From the NCBI GenBank assembly GCA_030068145.1, contig JAPJBO010000154.1, positions 248,001-312,000 of the forward strand: a DNA stretch of 64,000 nucleotides. The letters run 5' to 3'. Made by a program: the position numbers and the translations under genes. The notes below the pieces were generated by a model. The model made no database searches. It was given only the letters and a program-made list of their open reading frames with translations, and was not told the origin of the DNA. Shown one piece after another: positions 46,866-57,189 of this stretch (the first letter of the stretch is position 1; each line of letters opens with the position of its first letter). Source of the stretch: Diplonema papillatum (lineage: Eukaryota > Euglenozoa > Diplonemea > Diplonemida > Diplonemidae).

Positions 46866-47787
46866 CAGGGGTTTATACGGGGCTTCGAAAAAATCCTGAG
46901 TTCCGGTCTGGGCTTGTTTTTTTTTTTGCTGCAACTGCATGCTGTATGCCACCTTTGCCTCGTTTTGATCAGCTTCATCAAACTGAACAGTCTTTCAACT
47001 GATGCCGTTCCGAGAGGTGTCGAAAGGTTTTGAGCTCCTCGAGAACAGATCTGTGCTCGTCGTCGGCTCGGGGAAAAACCTCATTCCTGAAATCTGCAAT
47101 GAAGCGGGCATTGAGAAAGGGAGGAGAACGTGCGGATCTGCCTTCCTGGGTTGGTCGGACCTTTTCCTCGCCGTAATGGGCGACAAGAATATCAACAAGT
47201 CTGACCGCCTCAGGTTGGTTTCCAGCCACAGGCCCACTCAGGTCAAAAAGGCTGAATCCCTCCATGACACCCAGGTTGCTCTTCAAACCCGAACGAAGGT
47301 CAGAGATTAGCCCGTTAACGTAGGGCGTGGCCACTTCGGCATGATAGGCCTGGACTGTCTGGGGTGTCACGCGGGTAAAGCCTGCTAAACCTTCAGTTGC
47401 GCGGTTTATCACGACATCGCAAAGGAAGTAGGACGGGTGATTTTCGTGCAGAAAGTCGTGCAGGGAGTTGGCCTTCTCAACTTCTGAGTACGACTCCTTT
47501 GTCCACCGCTCGTACTCCGTGTTTGTCCCCTCTTTCGGGACGTTGGTCTGCCGTCCTGTTTGCCGAGATGCGAGCCCGAACATGCTTGCGATGTCCCGGG
47601 GAATCCCCTCCTTCTTTGGATCCACACGCTGTAGCTTCTTTGGTGGCATACTGGCCCTCCCGTTACCGCTCCCACCCGGTAAGCCCCAACCCGAACGCTA
47701 TGTGGTTTTTTTTTTTTTTTCCCCCAGACCGGAAGAATTTGAGTTCCGGTCTCTCAGACCGCTAAACTAAGCCCGTATAATCCCCTG
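46866..47787. mobile_element. hAT element, 922 bp, perfect 8-bp TSD, with one reading frame
   Basis: The left terminus is CAGGGGTTTATACGGGGC. The right terminus reverse complemented is CAGGGGATTATACGGGC. The flanking bases are GATAATAA on both sides (46858-46865 and 47788-47795). Subterminal ACCGGAACTCA-like sequence is inverted at the two ends. The termini are close relatives of the elements at 15895-16691 and 60942-61796. Confidence 0.9.
46978..47649 (-). CDS. Protein encoded inside the hAT element (hAT-transposase-like fragment)
   Basis: 223 codons. Residues about 105-165 read TPYVNGLISDLRSGLKSNLG, then VMEGFSLFDLSGP and AVRLVDILVAHYGEE. This is the pattern of the region before the hAT dimerisation domain (subunit helix, then 'F.iFDp', then 'yG...i..L..yg'). 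The N-terminus MPPKKLQRVDPKKEG is basic. It is far shorter than a full hAT transposase and lacks a BED finger and the dimerisation tail, so it is a truncated or internally deleted copy, or a diverged small protein. The neat fit between the TIRs supports element origin. Confidence 0.55.
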   Translation of the reverse strand: MPPKKLQRVDPKKEGIPRDIASMFGLASRQTGRQTNVPKEGTNTEYERWTKESYSEVEKANSLHDFLHENHPSYFLCDVVINRATEGLAGFTRVTPQTVQAYHAEVATPYVNGLISDLRSGLKSNLGVMEGFSLFDLSGPVAGNQPEAVRLVDILVAHYGEEKVRPTQEGRSARSPPFLNARFIADFRNEVFPRADDEHRSVLEELKTFRHLSERHQLKDCSV

Positions 47788-47828
47788 GATAATAAGAGTG
47801 GGGCAAGCTTTTTTTCCCCTGCCAAAAT

Positions 47829-47898
47829 GCATAGGGGTGGCAGAGTGAGCGGGCGCCGGCCTCAGGCCGGTCGGCCCGGGTTAGAACCCCGCCCATCA
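47829..47898 (+). other. tRNA-like sequence
   Basis: GGGGTGGCAGAGTGAGCGGG resembles a D-arm/A box. GCCCGGGTTAGAACCCCGCC forms a T-arm with A in place of C in the usual TTCGA. A GCCGG/CCGGT stem sits in the anticodon position, but its loop lacks U33. It is either a tRNA pseudogene or a SINE head. Confidence 0.4.
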
Positions 47899-48086
47899 CA
47901 CTTTTCCGGTCGAAGATTGTTTTCGAGGTTTGTTGGGTTTCGGGGTCTAATGTGCCCGAAACTTGCGTTTTTTGCTGAGTTTCTCAGTAGTCTCTGGGTC
48001 ACCCCGGGAAACGGAGTCGGGGCGGGGTCCGGGGGGTCTCCCCGGGTATTGGCGCCGAACTTGCCATAACAGGCCAAACTTGCTAC

Positions 48087-48420
48087 ACGCCGAACTCAGC
48101 ATCACCAGAACCCGAACTTTGCTTCACCAGAACTTAGCTTCACCAGAACTTAGCTTCGCCCGAGCTTTGCTTTGCCCGAACTTAGTTTCGCCCGAACTTT
48201 GCTTCATCTCACCAGAACTAGGCCGGCGCGGGGCGAGACTGGAGGCAGCAGTTAAAGTTCGGGAAACAGTAAAGTTTGGGCGAAGCTTCGTTCTGGATAA
48301 GCAAAGTTCGGGCGAAGCAGAGTTCGGGCGAAGCAGAGTTCGGGCGGAGCAAAGTTCTGGTGAAGCAAAGTTCGGGCGCAGCTGAGTTCAGGCGAAGCAA
48401 AGCTCGCACGAAGCTCACTG
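48087..48420. repeat. Inverted array of CCGAACTTTGCTTCRCC units
   Basis: 48087-48210 holds about seven units like CCCGAACTTTGCTTCACC. 48256-48420 holds about ten units of the reverse complement, GGGCGAAGCAAAGTTC. The two arms could fold into a long imperfect hairpin with a loop of about 45 bp. Confidence 0.85.
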
Positions 48421-49350
48421 CTCAGCGTTTTAGCCACATGCAATGTGTGAGGAAACTGAATGTAGGACCTTCTGCCATGGCTTCCGATGCTTTTGGGCTC
48501 AAATTTAATTCACATGCGGAACGTGCGGAAAAGGTCCAAAAAGCCGGGGAAAAAAACTTTTCCGAGTTTCATGCAGGAGGGGTACAAGCTCTAGAAGAGG
48601 GTCCAGGGTGTACCTGGTAGGGAGAGTCTCCCCAACTTGCCATATTTGGGTCACCAAGTTCACATCAGCATCACATTCGCTGATCCTTTGCGGGCTTCGT
48701 GGTTTTGTGTGGTTGGCTTGGAGGCACGGGATCTATCGGCTTGTTGCAGACCGCCTGCCAAGAAGCAATCAAGGGCTTTGTTTCTCTTTTCCTGTTGAAA
48801 CGTCCTGCCCACTCCTTACCGGAAAACAAGTATGCTTTGCTTCTAAAACAGAACTACCTTCGTCTTCTTGCAAATAGTAGGTGGGACGTTCTTGATTAGA
48901 GTGAAAGTTCGTAAGTGAGTTAATATAGATGGTCGCTTCACACTGCTGCACATCGGCTGTCAGCTGAGGCCTCTACCCTTTGCTGCATTGAAGGCGTCCG
49001 CGGCCAGGCATGTTAGTTGACTAGCCAGGCCAAAGACACATCCCAGGAGAAAAGAATCGGGGCAGGTTGACATTTACATAACACGCAGGCCATGACCGCA
49101 AGCTGGGACATGTTGGTTCGGCGGGTAGTCTACAAGGCGAAATGAGAGCAAGATTTTGTACAAGAACCTCAAGAACGTCCACTTTTGCTGTGTGTGTGTT
49201 CCTTTTGCCTTGGCAAATGGTCCACGCAATCAGTCGATGGTTTGTTGCCCGACTCGGATGTAGGACGCACCTTTCGGACTTCCCGTCCAAGGTTTGGACA
49301 GAAATCCTGACTGTGACTAACCACTGAGGGGTTGACCTTACACATGTGAG
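48421..49350. other. No gene recognised
   Basis: Anonymous sequence with short frames. CACATGCGGAACGTGCGGAA at about 48513 links to the cluster at 49357-49475. Confidence 0.35.
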
Positions 49351-49356
49351 TGCCAA

Positions 49357-49475
49357 TTTTAATACATGCGGAAACACATGCGGAAAACACGTGCGGAAAC
49401 ACGTACGGAATTCCGCACGTACGGAAAATCATAATTTTATTCACGTGCGGAATTCCGTACGTTCCGCATGCGGAA
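49357..49475. repeat. Palindromic ACGTGCGGAA cluster
   Basis: Direct units ACATGCGGAAAACACGTGCG precede a perfect palindromic core, CGTACGGAATTCCGCACGTA. Inverted units then follow (CGTGCGGAATTCCGTACG). Confidence 0.8.
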
Positions 49476-49885
49476 CGCAAGGCCTGCCTTCTGATCATGA
49501 TCTTTGCAAATTTGCCACCTGAAACCACGTCCAGGATTTGGGCTCAGGGTAGTGCGGTCCAAAGACTCTAGTTTCCCTTTCTACTTTCTCCTACTCTCGC
49601 GGTGTACGGTTTTAAGCATGCAGGATAATCCCTGTCGACATTCCAACGCTTCTAACCGCGTGCAGCATTCGTGGCCGGCTTGCCCACAGGTGCCGCTTCC
49701 TTTTGTGGCTGTCGATACGCGGTTGTAGTGGTGTCGTGTGTCATGAAAGGCATTGCGAGTGCCAGGAAAGCCCGCGAGCGTGAAGCTCGGAACCGTGACT
49801 AGGCCAAACCAACACAGGGGCGGAAGAATTCGTTGTCGAGGAAACGTCAGAAATCTTCTGCGGTTCTGCCACACAAGTATACTTC

Positions 49886-51396
49886 ATATGGTACGATGCC
49901 AAACCCCCCCCCCCCCCTTTGCACTAATAAAATCTTTTTTGATGTCACCCTATACTGGCCCTGAAACCCCACCTGTGTGGCCCAAAACGGTTTCAAAACG
50001 GTTTTTGGCGGGCTGAGTCGAGGTAAAGGGGTCTCTGAAGGCCCACGAATAGGCCCAGGTGGGCCCAGGTGGGCCCCGGAGCGGGCACTCAGTGCGAGGG
50101 GGGGTGCCCCCAAAATGGGGTCATTTTCAAAGCCTCGCCACTACTCAAGCTAGTCAAACACCTTCTGGCCTCCAGCGGGAAACCCAGACTTCAAAACGAC
50201 AAGATCGGCTGTGTTCCGCTGTAGATAGCCACCAGCGGGTCCTCTTGAAGCCGAAGAATGTTCTCAGGGGTCACCGATAGCCCTACTTGGCCACCCCGCC
50301 TGCAGCGCCTGCGGTGGGCAGGCACACGTTGTAAATAGAGTGGGTGCAGCAGGTGCACCCTGCCTAGAATCCGGCTTTACCAGCAATACTAATTAAGAAT
50401 TAAGGTTGACCCAGAAAAACGGAAACTAAGAGAGGAGAAAATGCCAAAGATCACGGGTCTGGAGTTCGTGGAGTGATCGGTGAGAGCAATGCAGAAGTTG
50501 TCGCCGTTTCATGAGGAAACGAGACGTGGTCAGTCCTTGCAGAGACGACTCGTAGCCAGCAGGACCTTTTGCGAAAAGGTCTCTGGTGAGGACCTGATCG
50601 GTTTCTTTCTCGCCCTAATGACAGAGGAGGAGAAGGTTGACATCTGGAAGCGCCTTTCTGGTAGGCTTTCAGAAGCCTTCAACAGCCTTGACGACGAGGC
50701 GAGCCGGCGACGCATCGTGAGCGGTTTGGACTGGGCACGTGCCCGGTACAGGGCTGTTGGAATGGTCGTGGGTGACAATCTCTGAAAGAACCGGGGAAAG
50801 GCTGCCGAGATTAGCGTTGGCGGGGGGCTCACAGTCGTCATCTTGGTTCTTTTGCATTTTTCCACCTTATATTCTGCGTTTTCCTTGTAAGCACTGTGTC
50901 TCAAAAGCGGGTGAAGCCGGATTCTAGGCAGGGTGCACTTGCATACCACACATTCTAAGCGTGTGCCTGCCCACTGCTGGCGCTGCACACATGGGGCTAA
51001 CTGTGACCCCCGAGAGCATTCTTCGGCTTCAAGAGGACCCGCTGGTGGCTATCTACGGCTGAACACAGCCGATCTTGTCGTTTTGAAGTCTGGGTTTCCC
51101 GCTGGAGGCCAGAAGGTGTTTGACTAGTTTGAGTAGTGGCGAGGCCCGAAAACGACCCCATTTTTGGGGGCTCTCCCCCTCGCGCTGAGTGCCCGCTCCG
51201 GGGCCCACCTGGGCCCACCTGGGCCCATTCGTGGGCCTTCGGAGACCCCTTTACCTCGACTCAGCCCGTCAAAAACCGTTTGGGACTCGTTTTGGGCCAC
51301 ACAGATGGGGGTTCGGGGCCAGTATGGGGTGATGTTAGAAAGGTTTTTATTAGTGCAAGGGGGGGGGGGGGGGGGGGGTTTGGCATCGTCTCATAT
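49886..51396. mobile_element. Foldback-type DNA transposon with inverted repeats of about 490 bp
   Basis: The left arm is 49886-50381 and the right arm 50911-51396. Reverse complemented, the right arm follows the left throughout: ATATGRKACGATGCCAAAC, a C run, AGTGCAAAGG/ACTAATAAAA sequence, GGCCCAGGTGGGCCC, GGGCACTCAGYGCGAGGG, GAAACCCAGACTTCAAAACG, CCACCAGCGGGTCCTCTTGA and CACCCTGCCTAGAATCCGGC. The arms differ mainly by scattered substitutions and small gaps. TCATAT lies next to both ends but one base out of register, so I claim no exact target duplication. The interior holds one small frame. Confidence 0.85.
50480..50785 (+). CDS. Small unrecognised protein within the foldback element
   Basis: 101 codons, starting MRAMQKLSPFHEETR. 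The central part (GEDLIGFFLALMTEEEKVDI, SEAFNSLDDEASRRRI) looks helical and charged and is not low-complexity. It lies centrally between the inverted arms. It is much too short for a known transposase, so it is either a captured host exon or a remnant. No family is recognised. Confidence 0.45.
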   Translation: MRAMQKLSPFHEETRRGQSLQRRLVASRTFCEKVSGEDLIGFFLALMTEEEKVDIWKRLSGRLSEAFNSLDDEASRRRIVSGLDWARARYRAVGMVVGDNL

Positions 51397-51446
51397 CTTG
51401 GTCCGCCGGGTTCAGGAAAAACAATTTGCGTTAAGCGCGACCCAGC

Positions 51447-53060
51447 TTAATCCGGCTGCATTGCCGAAGCATGCCAGTGCTCAACGCTCCGCTTGGAGTT
51501 CGAGGTGTTCACTTTGGACACGTGCTTCGTATCTTGATGTCTCCGCCGGGAACGGGATCGCGCTTTCTGACGAATAAAGGCCCTCGGCACAGGACCGCAA
51601 GCTGGTCCCGGTGAACGGGCTCTAGAGGAGTGGCGCCAGCTGGACGCTCGAGCAGCGTAGCTGGGGCTGTCTGAAGACTCTGAACCAAAAGACAGCAAAG
51701 GAAGCTCGCAGCCTTTTCCGGGTGCTCTTGACCTGCCGGACCCTAGCCGGGCCAAAAGCCTCGTGTTGCTTGGGTGTTCCCTCCAGTCAATACCCACTGG
51801 GTATACCGCATCAAACATATCCACTTCCTCGTCGAGTTGCTCTGTCCAGTGCGACACGAGCTGTAGGCTGAAGATGCAAGGTGGTAGCGCCACTCCCTTG
51901 CCACTGCCACCCGAAGCACCGCAGATAGTGTCGTATGTGATGTTCCCGGGAAGACAACCCGAGCTGGGCAGACTGTGGGAGCACCCTGGGGGTGAAAAGC
52001 TACTGGATGCGTGATCGAAGGTGCTCTTAGCGCAATGACGGCCACCCAGCAAGCATACATGAGTAGGGCACGTCAGATCGCGCATTTTATGTGGTTTCTT
52101 GGGTGATTGGCTTCGAGACGGGCTGTCCGAACCTTCGACGGCCCTAGGTGTCTCGTAGACGATGAAGGCGTGGCCTGCTCGTTTAAGGGTTGCTGAGGAC
52201 ACATCTGCAGGACAGTCAACAGTTCGCCATGATGACGTTGTGAACGACCACTGATAGATACAGGGGCTCCTCGACTCCGAGGAACCGCCGCAGAGAAACA
52301 GCGTGTTCGCAAAGGCGCACACGCTGTGCTGAGCCATGGGTGGGGGATAAACAGAAGTCCTGGGTACCATGAGAGTCCAGTGCCCTCGGGTGCGTTTCGC
52401 AAGCTGTAAACACCAAAGGTCTCCTAGTGGACCGGTTGGCTGATCGTCGTTCGCATGCACCCTTCTGTGGTGTTCCCAAGCTGTCATAGACCCAGCACTG
52501 TTCGTCTCACCATCGGAATCTGCATCCCGTGCTTTCATCGGAGGACAATTTCCTGCCGCTTCGCTTTCCCCTGCCATAATGGGCCCCAGCCCACCATACA
52601 CGTACATCCCTGACTGATACACCACCGCGCTATGATCTGACCTTGGAACTGGCTTCTCTCCAGCAATGTCGATAGTCCTCCATTTCCCCGATTTCAGCTG
52701 CAACGCTTCCACCGAATTAGTCCTGCGAGGAACTTCCATGTCGTCAGACACAGCCCAACCGCCAAACACAACCATTAGACTTCCTCTGACGACAGCTGTG
52801 TGCCCTGCGCGGTGGCCCTGCTGGCCTTTTTCGAAGGTGGTCGGGACTTCTGTCCACGTCCCCCTCGCGCAGCTGTATTCCACCACAGTATGAAACATGC
52901 CCGCGGCAGCAGGTCCGTCGCTGCTGTATAACTGCGTTGCTGCGGCCTCCGTATTGTCCAAATCGCTGCACATCTCCTTGCTGGTGTCGCTCTTTGCTGG
53001 CGTGCTGGAAGCCTCAAAACCGGCTTCTCTTGCACCAGTACCAGGCAATCCTCTCCTCAT
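51447..53060 (-). CDS. Kelch-repeat protein
   Basis: 537 codons. Four to five kelch motifs are visible. The clearest are RAGHTAVVRGSLMVVFGGW (about residue 87), RSDHSAVVYQSGMYVYGGL (about 143), MAQHSVCAFANTLFLCGG (about 246), KRAGHAFIVYE (about 292) and THVCLLGGRH (about 335). They are spaced by W-containing strands (GTWTEVP, GKWRTID, GHWTLMV, SSWRTVD). Kelch blades form beta-propellers that bind protein partners; five blades would need a sixth from sequence I cannot see. The C-terminal 150 residues are Ser/Arg rich and probably disordered. No BTB, F-box or membrane segment is seen. It starts 50 bp beyond the foldback element, which lies at its 3' side. The start is the first Met of the open frame; an upstream exon is possible. 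Confidence 0.75.
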   Translation of the reverse strand: MRRGLPGTGAREAGFEASSTPAKSDTSKEMCSDLDNTEAAATQLYSSDGPAAAGMFHTVVEYSCARGTWTEVPTTFEKGQQGHRAGHTAVVRGSLMVVFGGWAVSDDMEVPRRTNSVEALQLKSGKWRTIDIAGEKPVPRSDHSAVVYQSGMYVYGGLGPIMAGESEAAGNCPPMKARDADSDGETNSAGSMTAWEHHRRVHANDDQPTGPLGDLWCLQLAKRTRGHWTLMVPRTSVYPPPMAQHSVCAFANTLFLCGGSSESRSPCIYQWSFTTSSWRTVDCPADVSSATLKRAGHAFIVYETPRAVEGSDSPSRSQSPKKPHKMRDLTCPTHVCLLGGRHCAKSTFDHASSSFSPPGCSHSLPSSGCLPGNITYDTICGASGGSGKGVALPPCIFSLQLVSHWTEQLDEEVDMFDAVYPVGIDWREHPSNTRLLARLGSGRSRAPGKGCELPLLSFGSESSDSPSYAARASSWRHSSRARSPGPACGPVPRAFIRQKARSRSRRRHQDTKHVSKVNTSNSKRSVEHWHASAMQPD

Positions 53061-53391
53061 ATTGGTGCCAGGTGCTGCATAAACGCGAGCCTGTGTAGCA
53101 TGGGGTAGTTGTTAAAGGAGGGAGCAAGTGCAAATTTTTACGGCGAAAGGTATACGCCCTGCTCTCTTTTAGAAAGATATATCAGTCATTCTCATGGCGA
53201 CCGTTCAAAAATGACCAACCTATGGCAGCGCATACAGTCGGGTGTCACGAAATCGACCATTCTTTGATGCTATGAACGCAGGTGTCCCCGGTGTCTCTGT
53301 TCCCGGGGTTTTAGAAAAAAGGGATTGGACTTGGACGAGTTCAGCCCGATATAATTAAGGCAGATTTCTTCTTAGCCCTAACGTATTTTTG
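53061..53391. other. Flank between the kelch gene and the MULE
   Basis: Presumed promoter side of the minus-strand kelch gene. No motif can be supported. Confidence 0.4.
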
Positions 53392-53807
53392 ATTTTCTCT
53401 TATATCCCTAGCTAGTTTCCCTTTTATGATTATGAATTTATCCCTAACTAGGGATATAAGGGAAAATAGCTAGGGATATAAGAGAAAATAGCTTAGGGAT
53501 AAAAGAGAATATTTTGTCTCACCGTTCCGCCCACATGTCCTTCGTGTTTTTTTTGCCCATTTTTTTTTGAACTTGCAGGAAGGCGGCTGCGAATGGAGAG
53601 TACTCCTGGTATCGTCAAGTAGCCGGAGTTTCGGCTGCGAAGGAATGGCATGACGGCAATGGGTTTAGGAGGATCAGGCCCTACACACGGAACCACGCAT
53701 AAACACATTGCAGGAAGAAAAAACGAAGTCAACATGTCTGCACCGAATATCCTAGTAGCAATCAGCCACCTGAGGCCCTAGTTGATTCTGACGATGCCCT
53801 GGGGACC

Positions 53808-55737
53808 TTGTTGGCACATGCGGCAGTGACAGATGTGTCCAACGTCGTTTCTGCACTAAAGGAAGTACCGGGAGTGCTACTGGCGACACTGCGCAACATA
53901 TTTGCATCCGCCGTCAGTGTGTCTGCCGAAAGAAGCAAGCCCGCCGAATTCGTACCGCAGGCAAATGCCCCAGCCCCACCAAAGCCTGTTCCAGACACCG
54001 ACGCCGCTGCCGCGGCTCCCACTGGTAGTGTAAAGGAAGGCGACACGTTTGACACGGCGGATGACATGACAGATGCCGTGTTCCTGAAAGCCGTTTCCGA
54101 CAGCAAGCATTTTCTCCGACGAAGGAAAGAGACGAAGCGTGTTCGATTCTCATGTGCTGGAGTCGACGCAGACAAAAAGACGTGCACGTATGAGTGCAAT
54201 GCTAGCCAGTCGTCTGGAGGACTACTGCCCGTGTCGCACCACAACTGCACCTCTTCGCCGCGAAAGAACCCAGACACGCGTGAGACGGGGTGCGGCAGGA
54301 TGCAGACTGAGGTTAGATTCGATCCCATGGCGGCAAACCCACAGACCACAACGAAGGCTCTGGTCTCCCTTCTTCGCACCCAGTGCAACATGAGGATCAC
54401 AAAGAAGATTGCTTGGCAGGCCAAGCAATGGGTCTTCGACGAGACAGGTCTTGACGCAGGAACGGCTTTCTCGAAGCTCCGCTCATACACAGCCCACGTG
54501 CTGGAGCATGACGAAGGCAGTGTTGTTGGTGTGAAGGAAACAAATGGCGTATTCGAGTTTGCTTTTGTGTCATTCGCAGCTCAGGTGCATGCTGCAAAAA
54601 AGGCACTCCCTCTCGTGTCTGTTGATGGAACACACCTGACACATGGGGGCATCTTGTTCACCGCAATGACAGTAGACGCAGAACAGAAGAGTATCCATGT
54701 GGCGTACGGGGTGGGTATGAGCGAGGACACCGCAAATTGCAAATCGGACGCACTTTTTCCAGTACTTGAAGCAGGTTCTCCCGGACACATTTACACTAAT
54801 GTCCGATAGAGACAAAAGGTTTGATTCATGCTAGCGCAGAGGTGTATCCAAACTGCCCCCACCTCACATATTGCAAACATTGTTGTTGTTGTTGCGAGAA
54901 ACGTGAACAAGAAGTTCGGAGCAGCATACAAGAAGTATGTGTGGATTCTCGCAAGATCTCCATCGTTGGCTCATTACAACAGCACCCTCAAGGAGCTGCA
55001 GGAAGACACGAAGCTGACACAGGGGAAGGAGGCCGCAACCTATCTCGACAACTTGAAAAACAGCCTGGCCGACCCCTTCATCCAAGGCTGCAGATTTGGG
55101 CACTACACCAGCAACATCAGCGAGGATTTAACAAGCAGGTGCTCCCTCCCGGCAGTTGCACAACGTGATTGCCTTGTTCGAAGATCTGCGACTCCGCGGC
55201 ATGGACCTCTTTTCTCGTCGTAGGGAGCAGTGGTCGCCGGCTTTGAAGTCGTTCGTGCCGTGGGTTGAGAAACGTATCGGCCGTTTGAGGCACCACGCCT
55301 CAACCTGCACTGTGGTTTCCATGGGAAAGGGGAGGTTCAAGGTTAAAGAGAAGGCAAAAGGGAGGCACATAGTTTCCTTGCTAAATAAGTCCTTTTCATG
55401 CTTGTGCCTTCAGAAGCGCCAACACGCCATGCCATGCCTTCATGTGACTGCTGCATGTGAGACACGTGAAGAAATGTGAAAACTGACATCATGTCCATGG
55501 TTCCTGTGTGCTGCAGCAGAGCCCCAATCCTTGACACCAGCGGGTTCATTGCTGCACTCCCGGGACTTGGTGACCTGGAGGTTGACGGTCTGCAAGCACC
55601 GGCAGCCAAGAACAGGCAAGGTCGGCCTAAAACGGTGAGGAAGCCAAGTAGTGGCAAATTCGACGATCTTCCCCTGAAGGATCCGAAGGTGAGGGAGGTC
55701 ACGTGCACACGATGTGGTAACAAGGAGCACTAAAGCC
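53808..55737 (+). pseudogene. MULE transposase, interrupted by frameshifts
   Basis: The first frame (53808-54809) has a Cys/His-containing N-terminal part. It ends with the catalytic-core segment LPLVSVDGTHLTHGGILFTA, then MTVDAEQKSIHVAYGVGMSE, as in MULE domains (DGTH; A.t.D......a). After a frame change the order continues: SDRDKR.IHA.AEVYPNCPHL with TYCKH (the C-x2-H motif), then NVIALFEDLRLRGMDLFSRR. The SWIM finger follows (CLCLQKRQHAMPCLHVTAAC), then RQGRPKTVRKPSSGKF and CTRCGNKEH, a partial CCHC knuckle. At least three frame changes (about 54810, 55130, 55475) prevent translation unless introns are present. Confidence 0.75.
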
Positions 55738-56373
55738 TCCGGCGGCCAAAAGGCAGAAGGTTCCTGGTACGAAGCAGAAGCCACTGGAACCAACGTACGG
55801 GAAACCGATGAAAGTGGTCAAGACGGTGTCATCAAGTCTGCGGGAACTTCTGGGAACAACCGGTGCAGAATTGGTCGAGGTCAAGGGTGATGGCAATTGC
55901 TTTTTCCACTGCCTTGCCGAGGTCCCGAACACCACCTTCTCGTTCTTTTCCGCTGCGAAAGGACGCTGGAGTGGCTCATCCGACTTGAGGAAAGTTCTGT
56001 TGCGGAAAAGCTCGATCGTTGTACGTGGGGAGTTGTGCACATGGAGATCCTGGGGGAGGATCCGGCCATAAGGACCGAAACGATGACGAGCTTCACTTTG
56101 AAGACAGCCGCTGCCAACAAGATGGTGAGCTCGTCTGCCCACTCGTTGTCTTGCGAAAGCTTGTCTCGCCAATCCTGACGTTTCCACAGCTTGGGGGACT
56201 CGACGTACTGCTTGAAGAGTCGTGCATGCCGACCCACTTGCGACAATCTACTTGGTTCACGAGGATGACCTGCTCGACAGGTACAATCACTTTTCCCTGT
56301 TGAAGGAGAAGCCCTCCGTCCGCCTCTTGCGCAGGATTCCGTTACACCAGCGCTTCGAAACCCGTCTTCAGTG
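55738..56373 (+). pseudogene. OTU-type cysteine protease domain carried by the MULE
   Basis: After PPAAKRQKVPGTKQKPLEP, the frame from 55808 contains LVEVKGDGNCFFHCLAEV, the OTU catalytic Asp-Gly-Asn-Cys box. The end of the locus, in another frame, reads LATIYLVHEDDLLDRYNHFS and ends ETRLQ before a stop; NHFS fits the catalytic His strand. Frameshifts at about 56090 and 56220 separate them. OTU enzymes cleave ubiquitin-type bonds, and Ulp/OTU proteases are known passengers of some MULEs. The domain may have been part of a fused transposase polyprotein. Confidence 0.65.
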
Positions 56374-56730
56374 ATACCCTACCACAACTCGCCCATCAAT
56401 AGTGCCCTTTGTTCACCTTCATCCATCACGCGCGCCCCCTCCCTGCTCACCATCAATCACGTGCACCCGCTCCCTGTTCACCATCAATCACGTGCGCTTC
56501 CCCCCTTGCTCACGCCATCACGCGCTGCGAGTCTCCCCCTGCCATCACCACTTCGCCACTGCCCCGCAACTTTCGCCAATCGTGTGCCTTTCCACTTATC
56601 GAACCAAATTCCAGCCCAATTGCACTCAATTTTACTCAGGACTTCTTTTCTCTTATATCCCTTCTTTTCTCTTATATCCCTAATTAGGGATATAAGAGAA
56701 AACTTTTTCAACCCTAGGGATATAAGGTAA

Positions 56731-57126
<396 letters not shown>

Positions 57127-57189
57127 GAGTTAGAGTGCAGGGACCATCTCTCCGGGGAGTTTCCGGTCTCCTCACTTCTCTTCGCACTG

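Larger units (their letters stand above)
53392..56730 (+). mobile_element. Mutator-like element (MULE) with palindromic TTTTCTCTTATATCCCTA ends and an OTU domain
   Basis: TTTTCTCTTATATCCCTA and its complement occur several times at both ends (53395-53500 and 56645-56725), giving inverted termini that are themselves palindromic arrays. Between them, in plus orientation, lie a MULE transposase with SWIM finger and zinc knuckle, and then an OTU protease domain. The outermost ends and a 9-11 bp target duplication could not be fixed. Confidence 0.75.

Noticed and set aside
49886..51396. LTR retrotransposon
   Set aside because: The long terminal repeats are inverted, not direct, and there is no RT, integrase or primer-binding site.
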